This document shows, piece by piece, positions 49,590 through 57,833 of a DNA stretch of 64,000 nucleotides. The DNA is from DATBAX01 sp963762965. Lineage in GTDB: Bacteria > Acidobacteriota > Terriglobia > Terriglobales > Acidobacteriaceae. The translations under genes and the position numbers were made by a program. The DNA is taken from assembly GCA_963762965.1 (NCBI GenBank), contig CAVXME010000001.1:1798001-1862000 (forward strand), in the 5' to 3' direction. Each line of letters begins with the position of its first letter. The stretch's first letter is position 1. The notes beneath the pieces were generated by a model, which did no database searches, was not told where the DNA came from, and saw nothing but the letters and a program-made list of their open reading frames with translations.

Positions 49590-49797
49590 TGGATTACTCC
49601 TGAATTTATTTGAACTGCCTTCGTGATAGGTACGGGCAGGCAGGAGAATTGGATTTCAATGTGGCGGTAGATAGAAAATCAGTATCCAAAGCGTTGGCAG
49701 CGAAGGCAAAAGGGCAGTTTTCCGCAAAAACAACAACTCGCCGAAATCCTTTAGACTGAAATCGCTAAGAGCTGGGGAAAAAGGATCGTTCAGAGAA

Positions 49798-51363
49798 ATG
49801 ACCGGGTCTCGTAAAAAACTCGCGATTCTTGCGGCCGTCTTACTGCTGGTTGTCGTGGTGCTCACAATCACCGGCCTGCGGCTCGCCAAACCTAGCCTAA
49901 AGAAGCTCACTCTTGAGGTTTTGAGCGAGAAGTTTCATGCCGACGTCCAATTGGATAACATTGAAATACTTATATTTCCACGCATCCAGGTGCATGGCTC
50001 CGGACTGTCCATGCGTTTCCAGGGCCGCACCGATCTCCCTCCGCTTATTTACGTGCGCGAATTCTGGGCGGAAGCAGGACTGCGGTCATTGTTGGGAAAG
50101 CCGTGGCGAATCGAACGGATCCAGATGAAGGGTCTGTCCATCCACATACCTCCGAAGAACGGAGATGAAATTCAGACGGGCGGCAATGGCGGCTTGCGGG
50201 ACTGGTCGAAGACCAAAGATATCCCCATATTGATCGGCGAAATCGAAGCGGACGACTCCCAGCTCGAAATTCTTCCCAAGTCCGCCGATAAGTTGTCCCA
50301 TGTGTTCGAGCTTCACCACATTCTCATGCGCCAAGTCGGACTCGGCCGGCCTGTGGATTTCACCGCGCAGCTGACCAATTACAAGCCACCGGGGGAGATC
50401 AAGTCGACCGGCAGTTTCGGACCATGGAATGCAGACGATCCCGCGGAAACCCCTCTGGCTGCGACTTACACTTTCATGAATGCGGACTTGGGCGTATTCA
50501 AAGGCATCAGCGGCATGCTTTCTTCGCGCGGAAAATTTGGAGGGGTCCTCAACCAGATCGAAGTAGAAGGTGAGACCGACACCCCGGATTTCGCGGTCAA
50601 GACCGGCGGACATCCGGTTTCTCTGCATACAACTTTCTCCGCGACCGTTGACGGTACCAACGGAAATACTCTGCTGCATCCAGTACGCGCCCAGTTCCTG
50701 AATTCCACGGTCGTCGCCAATGGTGAAGTGGTCAAAGCGGAAGGGAATCAGGGTAAGAAAGGCCGGGCCGTGAGGCTGGATGTTGTCGTGAGCGACGCCC
50801 GCCTGGAAGACATGCTGCGCCTCGCCGTTAAAGGCGAGCCGGTCATGACCGGTGCGATGGGCTTCCACGCGCAAATGGAATTGCCGCCAGACGAGGGCGA
50901 CGTCATGGAGCGTCTCAATCTGACGGGGATCTTTGGAGTCCACAGCGCCGAATTTACCGACCAAAAGATCAGCGCAAAAGTACAAACTCTCAGCCGCAAA
51001 GGCGAAGGCAAGCCCGGAGACAAAGATGCAGGCAGCGACGTTTCCTCGTTGCAAGGAAATTTTGCGTTGGACAATTCAGTGCTGACCTTCCGGCAACTGA
51101 CTTTTGCCGTTACCGGGGCCAACGTGCAGCTAAACGGCACCTATGGCTTGGAGAACGAGAAACTCGATTTTTACGGCAGGCTGCGGCTACAGGCCAAACT
51201 TTCGCAAACTATGACTGGGATTAAGTCAGATCTGCTAAAGCCTTTCGATCCATTTTTCCGCAAGAACAATGCCACTCAAATACCGATCAAGGTTAGCGGT
51301 ACCCGCGAGCACCCTTCCTTTGGACTCGACTTTCACGATAAAGAACACCAGGCAGGAAATTAA
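49798..51363 (+). CDS. AsmA-family protein
   Basis: A 521-aa envelope protein. An N-terminal membrane helix (ILAAVLLLVVVVLTITGLRLA) is followed by a long beta-rich periplasmic region. AsmA-like features are SLKKLTLEVLSEKFHADVQLDNIEI at the start, GLSIHIPPKNG and, near the end, VLTFRQLTFAVTGANVQLNGTYGLENEKLDFYG, the segment typical of AsmA C-terminal repeats. Family members influence outer-membrane lipid or protein assembly, with recent evidence for phospholipid transport. No neighbour explains the specific role. Confidence 0.82.
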   Translation: MTGSRKKLAILAAVLLLVVVVLTITGLRLAKPSLKKLTLEVLSEKFHADVQLDNIEILIFPRIQVHGSGLSMRFQGRTDLPPLIYVREFWAEAGLRSLLGKPWRIERIQMKGLSIHIPPKNGDEIQTGGNGGLRDWSKTKDIPILIGEIEADDSQLEILPKSADKLSHVFELHHILMRQVGLGRPVDFTAQLTNYKPPGEIKSTGSFGPWNADDPAETPLAATYTFMNADLGVFKGISGMLSSRGKFGGVLNQIEVEGETDTPDFAVKTGGHPVSLHTTFSATVDGTNGNTLLHPVRAQFLNSTVVANGEVVKAEGNQGKKGRAVRLDVVVSDARLEDMLRLAVKGEPVMTGAMGFHAQMELPPDEGDVMERLNLTGIFGVHSAEFTDQKISAKVQTLSRKGEGKPGDKDAGSDVSSLQGNFALDNSVLTFRQLTFAVTGANVQLNGTYGLENEKLDFYGRLRLQAKLSQTMTGIKSDLLKPFDPFFRKNNATQIPIKVSGTREHPSFGLDFHDKEHQAGN

Positions 51364-51393
51364 ATTACGGCACAACAAATTTGAAACGCGCGA

Positions 51394-51588
51394 CTACGCC
51401 ACTTGGCCGCCGTCGTCGCGGAAGGAATCTTCATCCGGATCAGGTATAGAAGAGGGCGGATCGCTGGCGGGAAAGGTATCGGCGATGGTCTTGTCCATCA
51501 TCTTGTCCTTCTTTTCTTCTATATCGCTTTCGTCGATCCGCCGGTCCTCTGGATCACGCGTGACTTGTCCTGGCAATTCATGGTTCAT
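51394..51588 (-). CDS. Small conserved protein with ADTFPASDPPS motif
   Basis: A 64-aa acidic protein: MNHELPGQVTRDPEDRRIDE, a lysine-rich turn (EEKKDKMMDK), then TIADTFPASDPPSSIPDPDED. The ADTFPASDPPS motif recurs in small proteins of many soil bacteria, but I know of no function. AGGAGC lies 7 nt before the ATG. It is unlikely to be secreted. The upstream reading frame (to 51825) is not supported. Confidence 0.7.
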   Translation of the reverse strand: MNHELPGQVTRDPEDRRIDESDIEEKKDKMMDKTIADTFPASDPPSSIPDPDEDSFRDDGGQVA

Positions 51589-51710
51589 GCGATAGCTCCT
51601 GCCGCAAGGTTCGGCACAAAAACATGCCCAACCGATCAGATGCCATTCGCAATCGGTTGGGCGCTTTGAAATCCAGGTTCTGCCTCGGCCAAAATCGGCC
51701 TTCTTGTTTC

Positions 51711-52772
51711 TTAGTGTGTAAAAGTAATATTCAGTCCGGTCGTCAACAGTACGTCGTCGGTTTTCTTGCCCGCTGGGGGATTGGTTACATAAATGTCCCC
51801 AAACGCGTTCTGCCATCCCAACCATTTGCTCAGCTTGGTGACCGTCCCCAGATTGAACGTGGCCCGGTATTGGCCTGCGTCGTTGAAGTCCGGGAAAAAG
51901 TAGAGCTTCTGCGTCACCACCGTGGATTTACCCCACTTGTGCATGAGTTCTTCACCCAACGTTGCCGCCGCAAAGCTACGAGTGAAGGCGGGATTGGGCG
52001 CAACCACGCCATAGCTTTCACGGGTGTAGTTGATGCCGCCGAGAAGGTCGATGGTCGTAACGTCGTTCTTAATCGCATGAAAGCCCAAACCTCCGCCGAA
52101 TACCGAGCGCAGATTCAACGCTTGCAGCGCATCGGTTTGGAAGTCTGCACTTCCGAAACCAAACATTTGGGCTGCGATGTTCCGATCGTAGCGCAGTCCG
52201 CCTTGAACGGCATTGGCGGTGGTCGTGGTGGTCCCTGCCGTATCATTCCGGGCGTAGACCGAGTTGGTGTACAACCCAATGTGGTCATGCAGCGTTTTCC
52301 GGTCGGCGGTAAACGCAATCGCCAAGTTCTCGGTTTCGCTGTTGCCCCCGGTCAAGGCAAAGCCGACATTCGCACCGGCTGCCCATCCCTGACTCAGCGT
52401 GGGATGCAAGGTCTTTTCGTAAGCCGCCTGCTCTGCGGCACTGCGCAGGTCAACCACAGTGGCTGCCGGCGCCGTGACCGAGCCACTGGCGGTCGCCACC
52501 ACAATGTTGCCATCGCTGGTGGTTACCGGGCCGACTGCCGATTTCCCGTTCGGCAGATCGACGTGCAGCGGCTGATCGGTGGTGATCTGGGTGATCGCCG
52601 CAAACTGTAGCGTAATGTCTCCGGCAAATTCAGTATGCAGGACCAAAGTCTTGCCATCGGATTTCACCACCGTGCCGGTAAGGTGGTCGCCATTCTTTAA
52701 CGTCACCTGGTCCGCAAACAAATTAGAGCCGAACACAAAGATCGACAACACTAAGATGAGTTGTTTAAGCAC
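51711..52772 (-). CDS. DUF481 outer-membrane barrel protein with SH3-like N-domain
   Basis: A 353-aa exported protein. A short signal peptide (MLKQLILVLSIFVFGSNLFA) is followed by a small beta domain (VTLKNGDHLTGTVVKSDGKTLVL) and then a DUF481 beta-barrel of about 240 residues (GNSETENLAIAFTADRKT, RYDRNIAAQMFGFGSADF, NAFGDIYV). DUF481 proteins are salt- or stress-linked outer-membrane proteins of unclear function. The GTG start at 52772 has GGAGGAG upstream. Confidence 0.88.
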   Translation of the reverse strand: MLKQLILVLSIFVFGSNLFADQVTLKNGDHLTGTVVKSDGKTLVLHTEFAGDITLQFAAITQITTDQPLHVDLPNGKSAVGPVTTSDGNIVVATASGSVTAPAATVVDLRSAAEQAAYEKTLHPTLSQGWAAGANVGFALTGGNSETENLAIAFTADRKTLHDHIGLYTNSVYARNDTAGTTTTTANAVQGGLRYDRNIAAQMFGFGSADFQTDALQALNLRSVFGGGLGFHAIKNDVTTIDLLGGINYTRESYGVVAPNPAFTRSFAAATLGEELMHKWGKSTVVTQKLYFFPDFNDAGQYRATFNLGTVTKLSKWLGWQNAFGDIYVTNPPAGKKTDDVLLTTGLNITFTH

Positions 52773-52990
52773 AGTACTCCTCCATGGGGTTTGAATGTCT
52801 CTTGCTGATCATCGGGCCGATAAATATGAACTGAAATAAATGACGAAGTGAAACTCCTGGCGCGACGAAGCTTTCCCACCGGTTTCTGAGTTTCCTACTG
52901 ATTCGATGCAGAGAAGGAGTCAGCAAACGACGGCCCGGAATGAAAATTATCTCTCGGAGAGATGGCCACGCAGATTGCCGGGCGCTTGCT

Positions 52991-53197
52991 CTAGCTCTTT
53001 ACTTCGGTGTCCGTTTTGCGGTTCGAGACGGGTTCGGAAGCTTTCGGCTCGGCGCTCGCGTCCTTCATTCCTTCTTTCAAAGCGCGGAAGCCTTCCCCGA
53101 TCCCCTTGCCCAGCTCCGGCAACTTCTTCGGACCAAAAATAAGCAAGGCGATAACTAAAATCACAATCAAATGCGACGGCTGAAAAAGGCCTTCCAT
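52991..53197 (-). CDS. tatA: Twin-arginine translocase subunit TatA (second copy)
   Basis: A 68-aa TatA: MEGLFQPSHLIVILVIALLIFG-type helix, then the hinge GPKKLPELGKGIGEGFRAL and a hydrophilic tail ending in TDTEVKS. The first ~40 residues closely resemble the copy at 28137-28313 (MFEGLFQPTHL...), so the two are recent paralogs or functional variants. GGAGG lies 7 nt before the ATG; the longer frame to 53257 is rejected. No tatB or tatC is nearby. Confidence 0.93.
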   Translation of the reverse strand: MEGLFQPSHLIVILVIALLIFGPKKLPELGKGIGEGFRALKEGMKDASAEPKASEPVSNRKTDTEVKS

Positions 53198-53377
53198 ACA
53201 CACACCTCCGGCAAACCACTGCAACCTAACCTTACTCAAGTCAGATGTTCCCGTCAACCTATCGCTGGTTCACTCACTTTCTAAGAAATCTTCCAGGCAA
53301 CCTCGCAAGTTGCTGTAACGGAACCATTACCAACGTTACCTACCCACCCCTGACGCCGCCGTCTATGTTGCGAAGAG

Positions 53378-53411
53378 GTCCCCGGCGTTAATCCGAAAGC
53401 CCAGCGGGGAC
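53378..53411. promoter_or_regulatory. Leader hairpin immediately before the ribosome site
   Basis: GTCCCCG (53378-53384)/CGGGGAC (53405-53411) encloses a 20-nt loop and ends 6 nt before AGGAG (53418-53422), which serves the TTG start at 53429. The position suggests an effect on translation; no known riboswitch is matched. Confidence 0.45.
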
Positions 53412-53428
53412 ACTATAAGGAGTTCTGC

Positions 53429-54916
53429 TTGCTTCGCAAGAGCCTCGCCATTCTTTGTCTTCTTTTCTTCGTTTCACTTTCCGTTTTTGCGTCCAGCGGC
53501 CCCGCTCCGGTGGATTGCGCTCAGCTTCTCGGATGGATGTCCGGCGGCATCTCCGGCCAACAACTTAGCCACCTGCTCCAGCAACGAGGCGTGGCTTTCG
53601 AAATTCACGGCGGCCTGAACGACGATACTGCAAAATCTCTGCTGGCCGCGGGCGCGGACGCAAAATTGATCCAATCGCTCCGCTCCGAGCGTCCTCTCAT
53701 TTCTGGCAACAACTCGGCGGCAAACAATCCTAACTGTCCTGCCAAGCTGGCAACCACAGCTCAGCTTGTTCATCAGAAGTCGTTTCCGCAAGCCGAGAAA
53801 ATCCTGCGCAGCTTGTTGACGGAAGACTCCCAGAATGCCACGCTGCATTTCGCCCTGGCATATGCTCGCCAACAACAGAAAGATTGGGACCAGGCTTTCG
53901 ACGAATACAGCACTTCCAAGGAAATCGATCCGGCCTTTTCCGGCGTCCACAGCCGGTTGGCGTATGTGTTTTACCAGTCCGATGACGGTGACAATGCGAT
54001 CGCCGAGGCGCGCACTGCGTTAAGTATTGATCCGCAAGATGCGGAGGCATATCGCTACCTCGGCCTGGGGCTCTACGCCAACGCCGAGTACCACGCCGCC
54101 TTGCATGCCTTTCAAGAGTCTCTGGCTCGCGATCCGCAGAACGCCGACGTCTACTACGACATCGGGATCGCCGCTCACGACATGGGTGATCCCGACTCCG
54201 CCGCCGCAGCCTATCGCAAAGCCATTCATCTGAATCCCAAGTTCTGGGAGGCCCACAGCAATTTGGCTATGGTCCTTCACGATCTGGGAAAACTGGACGA
54301 AGCCATCGTCGAATATCGCGAAGCCAGGCGGCTGGCCCCGCAAGAGCCCAGCGTACGCAACAATCTCGGTAACACTTATTACGACCGGGGAGATTACGAC
54401 GCGGCCATCGCGGAATTTCGCGAACTGTTCCGCACTCATCCTGAGTGGCAGCGCGGGCACGATTACCTGGCCAAGGCATTCATGGCCAAGCGGGATTACC
54501 CATCTGCCATTGCCGAACTCAAGCTCGCGGTGTTGCAGAATCCCACCGGCGCCGCCGAACACCGCGTTCTCGGCCAGGTGCTGCTGCTGGCGAATCAACC
54601 CCAGGAAGCCCTGCGCGAGCTGCGCGTCGCCGTCCAACTCGATCCCGATTCCGCTCCCGCCCACCGCTATCTTGGGACGGCCCTGTTTGAAACTCAGGAT
54701 TTAGAATCCGCAGCTCAGGAGTTCCGGCAAGCGCTGCGGCTGGATCCCTCCGCCGACAATCACTATTATCTCGCCGCCTGTTTGATGAGCCTGGGCCGTG
54801 ATGAGGAAGCGCTGGCCGAGCTGCAAATTGCCTCGACTCTTAATCCTACGCAGACCCTGTATCGCGCCCGTATGGATGAGCTGCGCAAGCTCATGCAGGC
54901 AAACAGTTCGCGTTAG
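53429..54916 (+). CDS. Exported TPR-repeat protein
   Basis: A 495-aa protein. A signal peptide (MLRKSLAILCLLFFVSLSVFA) is followed by a small N-terminal domain and at least nine TPR motifs from residue ~110 to the end, for example ADVYYDIGIAAHDMGDPDSAA and PSVRNNLGNTYYDRGDYDAAI. TPR proteins mediate protein-protein contacts; partners are unknown. AGGAG 7 nt before the TTG supports the start. The next gene begins 125 nt later on the same strand. Confidence 0.88.
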   Translation: MLRKSLAILCLLFFVSLSVFASSGPAPVDCAQLLGWMSGGISGQQLSHLLQQRGVAFEIHGGLNDDTAKSLLAAGADAKLIQSLRSERPLISGNNSAANNPNCPAKLATTAQLVHQKSFPQAEKILRSLLTEDSQNATLHFALAYARQQQKDWDQAFDEYSTSKEIDPAFSGVHSRLAYVFYQSDDGDNAIAEARTALSIDPQDAEAYRYLGLGLYANAEYHAALHAFQESLARDPQNADVYYDIGIAAHDMGDPDSAAAAYRKAIHLNPKFWEAHSNLAMVLHDLGKLDEAIVEYREARRLAPQEPSVRNNLGNTYYDRGDYDAAIAEFRELFRTHPEWQRGHDYLAKAFMAKRDYPSAIAELKLAVLQNPTGAAEHRVLGQVLLLANQPQEALRELRVAVQLDPDSAPAHRYLGTALFETQDLESAAQEFRQALRLDPSADNHYYLAACLMSLGRDEEALAELQIASTLNPTQTLYRARMDELRKLMQANSSR

Positions 54917-55041
54917 CCACGTGCACTATCGGACAGGGTCACCACCTGGCCTTTCGTGTCTGAGCAGTCGTAACGATTGCTCCTAGAATGTTTTGAGAGC
55001 TGCACACACGCTCTTGATTTTACAAATTAAAGAGGTCCCCC

Positions 55042-55719
55042 ATGAATACGCCGCAATCCTCGTCCCTTGGCGCCGCCGTACAGCCAGCCAAACAGCCCGT
55101 TCTCCCGCAGCAACCCGAGATAAAGCGGCCCGAATCGGTCACACAAGCTGTGGTCGCGTCGGCGCTCCAGAACGCCCAGTTTGAGCTCACTCCGAAGGCC
55201 GTGGGATACGGCCTGCCGTGCGCCAAATGCAAGACCTACTTTGCGGCAAATCTTTCGGCATGTCCGGTATGCAAGAACAGCGAGCGGGTTTCGGCAACCG
55301 CCGTTCTGGTACCCGCCATTCCGGTTTCCGCCGAAGAACTGCCCGATCCGCAACTCCTTGAAGAAGAACGCGAGCGTTTCCTGCGCGAGTTCCAGACCCA
55401 GGTTTACGCTTCCCAGTTACAGATCAATGCCACCACCAGCCAGCGTTGCAGCAAGGAAGAAAATCATTCGGGAAGTTTTGAACCAGCGACCGTTTGCCAG
55501 GCCTGCTACGACCATCTTCAGGAACACGTGGACGTGCTCGAAGCCGTGCTGCACATGGATACGAAAGAAGCATCTCAAATTATCTACGACGCCGTCTGGG
55601 CTGATCCATCCGATCCCAGCAAAACTTATTTGAACGCGGCTCAGGCCCTGCTCTGCGAATTACGCCGGCGTTCCGGCATCACCCAGGTCTTCGGCCCACT
55701 CCAGCCGCTCACCGACTAG
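55042..55719 (+). CDS. Cysteine-rich hypothetical protein with zinc-ribbon motifs
   Basis: A 225-aa soluble protein. Zinc-site cysteines are C60-x2-C63 and C74-x2-C77 (LPCAKCKTYFAANLSACPVCKN), with C136 and C152-x2-C155 (VCQACYDHL) further on. The remainder is helical and acidic (EEERERFLREFQTQVY). I recall similar proteins only from acidobacteria and no function. It is preceded by GAGG and overlaps the 3' end of the next, convergent gene by 11 nt. Confidence 0.72.
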   Translation: MNTPQSSSLGAAVQPAKQPVLPQQPEIKRPESVTQAVVASALQNAQFELTPKAVGYGLPCAKCKTYFAANLSACPVCKNSERVSATAVLVPAIPVSAEELPDPQLLEEERERFLREFQTQVYASQLQINATTSQRCSKEENHSGSFEPATVCQACYDHLQEHVDVLEAVLHMDTKEASQIIYDAVWADPSDPSKTYLNAAQALLCELRRRSGITQVFGPLQPLTD

Positions 55720-56431
55720 GCACAAATCGCATTCTCCCGAACGCCTTGGGAACATGAAAATTCGGCTCCGGCGTGTTGGTCGGCTGCCATGCCAGATACG
55801 ACCGCGGCTCTTTCTTCCCTTCGACGCGATAAAAATTCACTCGCCAAATCGCTTTAGGATCGAAGTGCTGCGTCAGTGCCTTGATCGGAATCGCTAACTC
55901 TGCATTCCAGGTATGCGATTTCTCATCCAGCACCACCGACCGCTGCATTCCACTCTTCAGATCAGCCAGTCCCCCGGGAAAAATATCGAGATCAATCCAC
56001 ATTCCATTAGGACCGATTTCAAATTCCCGGTAATAGCGTTCACGCGCAGGGTCGGGCTGAAGAAAAACCTCCGCCACATCGCGGTCCCAAAGATGATCGC
56101 GCCTCCCGTTGGGCTCGGAATCCGAAAACAAAAACAACTCCCGATAGCGGCATTCAAATCGCAGATACAGCGTCGTCTTCGACCACAACACTCTGACGCG
56201 CGTTTCCCGCCCCGCATCGGAATTCTTTCCCTGCCAATCCGCGCTGAAAATAATCGGATTCGCTTTCTGCCACTCCGCCGCCGGGTGCGCAGCATCGAGC
56301 CCAACGTCATGATCGACATACACCGCCTGAATTTCCGGAGACGGCCCGGAATCCGCGGACGAATTGTTCTGACTCATCATGGAAATCGAAGAAAGCATTA
56401 TGACAGCCGCAACTCTCACCACCAATCGCAT
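55709..56431 (-). CDS. CBM9-like (carbohydrate-binding) exported protein
   Basis: A 240-aa protein beginning with a signal peptide. The mature part matches the carbohydrate-binding-like CBM9 fold: TTLYLRFECRYRELFLFSDSE, LWDRDVAEVFLQPD, YYREFEIGPNGMWIDLD and KSHTWNAELAIPIKALTQ. CBM9 domains bind reducing ends of sugars, and acidobacterial secreted versions are common, but without a catalytic domain the role is unknown. ATG 56431 with AAGGGG upstream is preferred to a Met six codons earlier. It overlaps the previous gene's 3' end. Confidence 0.82.
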   Translation of the reverse strand: MRLVVRVAAVIMLSSISMMSQNNSSADSGPSPEIQAVYVDHDVGLDAAHPAAEWQKANPIIFSADWQGKNSDAGRETRVRVLWSKTTLYLRFECRYRELFLFSDSEPNGRRDHLWDRDVAEVFLQPDPARERYYREFEIGPNGMWIDLDIFPGGLADLKSGMQRSVVLDEKSHTWNAELAIPIKALTQHFDPKAIWRVNFYRVEGKKEPRSYLAWQPTNTPEPNFHVPKAFGRMRFVPSR

Positions 56432-56443
56432 ACCACCCCTTCT

Positions 56444-56508
56444 TGTCATCCTGAGCGCAGGATCAGCGTTCGTTTTTCGAACGCTGATGCGGAGTCGAAG
56501 GATCCCTA
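56444..56508. repeat. Conserved-end, variable-core palindromic element E
   Basis: Ends TGTCATCCTGAG and AGTCGAAGGATCCCTA match, in reverse orientation, the ends of elements B and C. The core here is a perfect 11-bp hairpin ATCAGCGTTCG/CGAACGCTGAT with a TTTTT loop, different from the other cores. Confidence 0.8.
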
Positions 56509-56602
56509 CGAGCTAAATCGAATCGCCGCCGGGCAATAAATCGCTTTGACCGCAAGATCCGGATAGCCCAACTCTGCGCCGCCGGCTTATGCTTTTCCCA
56601 TC

Positions 56603-57718
56603 ATGACCAGCAATGCGATACTCAACCTGGCACAACCACTTGAAATGACCCTAAGTAACCAATCTCGCTGGCAATCGGTCCTCGCGCGCGATACCGATCA
56701 CGATGGCAAGTTCGTCTTCGCCGTGGCTTCCACCGGAATCTATTGCCGCCCTTCGTGCCCGGCCCGTCGTCCGCGCCGTGAGAATGTGACTTTCTTCAGT
56801 CAACCGGAAGCTGCCGAAAAAGCCGGCTATCGCGCCTGCCTGCGCTGCCGCCCCAAAGCCAACTGCAATCCGCAAGCGGAGACCGTGAAAGCCATCTGCC
56901 GCTACATCGAGCAGCATCTCGACGAACCCATCACCCTGGCTCGCCTGGGATCAGCTTTTCATCAAAGCCCATTCCATCTTCAGCGCACCTTCAAGGCGGC
57001 GCTCGGCATCAGCCCGCGCGCCTACGCCGAATCCTGCCGCATGCAGCAGCTCAAGCGCAATTTGCAAGCCGGCCACTCGGTCACTCGCGCCATGTACGAC
57101 GCAGGATACAGTTCCAGCAGCCGCCTCTATGAACGCACCTCGTCGCACCTCGGCATGACTCCCGACAAATATCGCCGCGGAGCCATCGCCGCCGTCATCC
57201 GCTACACCTGCGCCGATTCGCCGCTGGGCCGCATGCTGATCGCCGCCACCGATAAAGGAATCTGCGCCATCCAGTTCGCCCATTCCGACGACGAACTCGA
57301 ACACGGACTCAAGCACGAATTCCCCTTCGCCATCCGCCGCCGTGACGATCCCGCACTCTCGCCGTGGAAACAGGAATTATTGCGGCAGATGCAAGCTTCC
57401 CTGAAGGACGGAAAAACGAAGAACGGAAAAACGCCGCATGCCGCTCTCCCGCTCGACATCCAGGCCACCGCTTTCCAGCGCCGCGTCTGGACCTACCTGC
57501 AATCCATCCCCTTCGGCGAAACCCGCTCCTATAACCAGGTCGCTCAAGCCATCGGACAACCCACCGCCACTCGCGCCGTGGCCCGCGCCTGCGCCACCAA
57601 CCGCATCGCCGTCGCCATCCCCTGCCATAGAGTCGTCCGTAAAAATGGCGATCTGGCAGGCTATCGCTGGGGCCTCAACAGAAAGAAAGCCCTTCTGGAA
57701 ATGGAGAGACCCACGTAA
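56603..57718 (+). CDS. ada: Bifunctional Ada: methylation sensor/activator and O6-alkylguanine-DNA alkyltransferase
   Basis: Adaptive-response protein (371 aa). N-terminal Ada zinc domain with four cysteines (C48 and C52 in IYCRPSCPARR, C79 and C82 in ACLRCRP), one of which accepts methyl groups from DNA phosphotriesters. An AraC-type helix-turn-helix follows (residues ~95-185, ITLARLGSAFHQSPFHLQRTFK). The C-terminal methyltransferase domain has the active cysteine (about Cys341) in AIPCHRVVRKNGDLAGYRWG. All three modules are intact. The start may be 56603 or 56645. Confidence 0.95.
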   Translation: MTSNAILNLAQPLEMTLSNQSRWQSVLARDTDHDGKFVFAVASTGIYCRPSCPARRPRRENVTFFSQPEAAEKAGYRACLRCRPKANCNPQAETVKAICRYIEQHLDEPITLARLGSAFHQSPFHLQRTFKAALGISPRAYAESCRMQQLKRNLQAGHSVTRAMYDAGYSSSSRLYERTSSHLGMTPDKYRRGAIAAVIRYTCADSPLGRMLIAATDKGICAIQFAHSDDELEHGLKHEFPFAIRRRDDPALSPWKQELLRQMQASLKDGKTKNGKTPHAALPLDIQATAFQRRVWTYLQSIPFGETRSYNQVAQAIGQPTATRAVARACATNRIAVAIPCHRVVRKNGDLAGYRWGLNRKKALLEMERPT

Positions 57719-57800
57719 CCGGGTGCCGCGTCCTTCTCGCGTTCTTTGCGAGAGGGCGGGGAAATCTCCTCAAATGCGGACAGCTAATCCGCTCACGTAG

Positions 57801-57825
57801 GGACAGCCGTCTCGGCTGTCCTTTT
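57801..57825 (+). terminator. GGACAGCCG palindrome (copy 2) with T-run
   Basis: GGACAGCCG (57801-57809)/CGGCTGTCC (57813-57821) with a TTTT tail, preceded by CACGTAG. It is the same REP-like sequence as at 27976-27996 but here positioned to terminate the ada transcript between two convergent genes. Confidence 0.75.
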
Positions 57826-57833
57826 CGCGGTGT

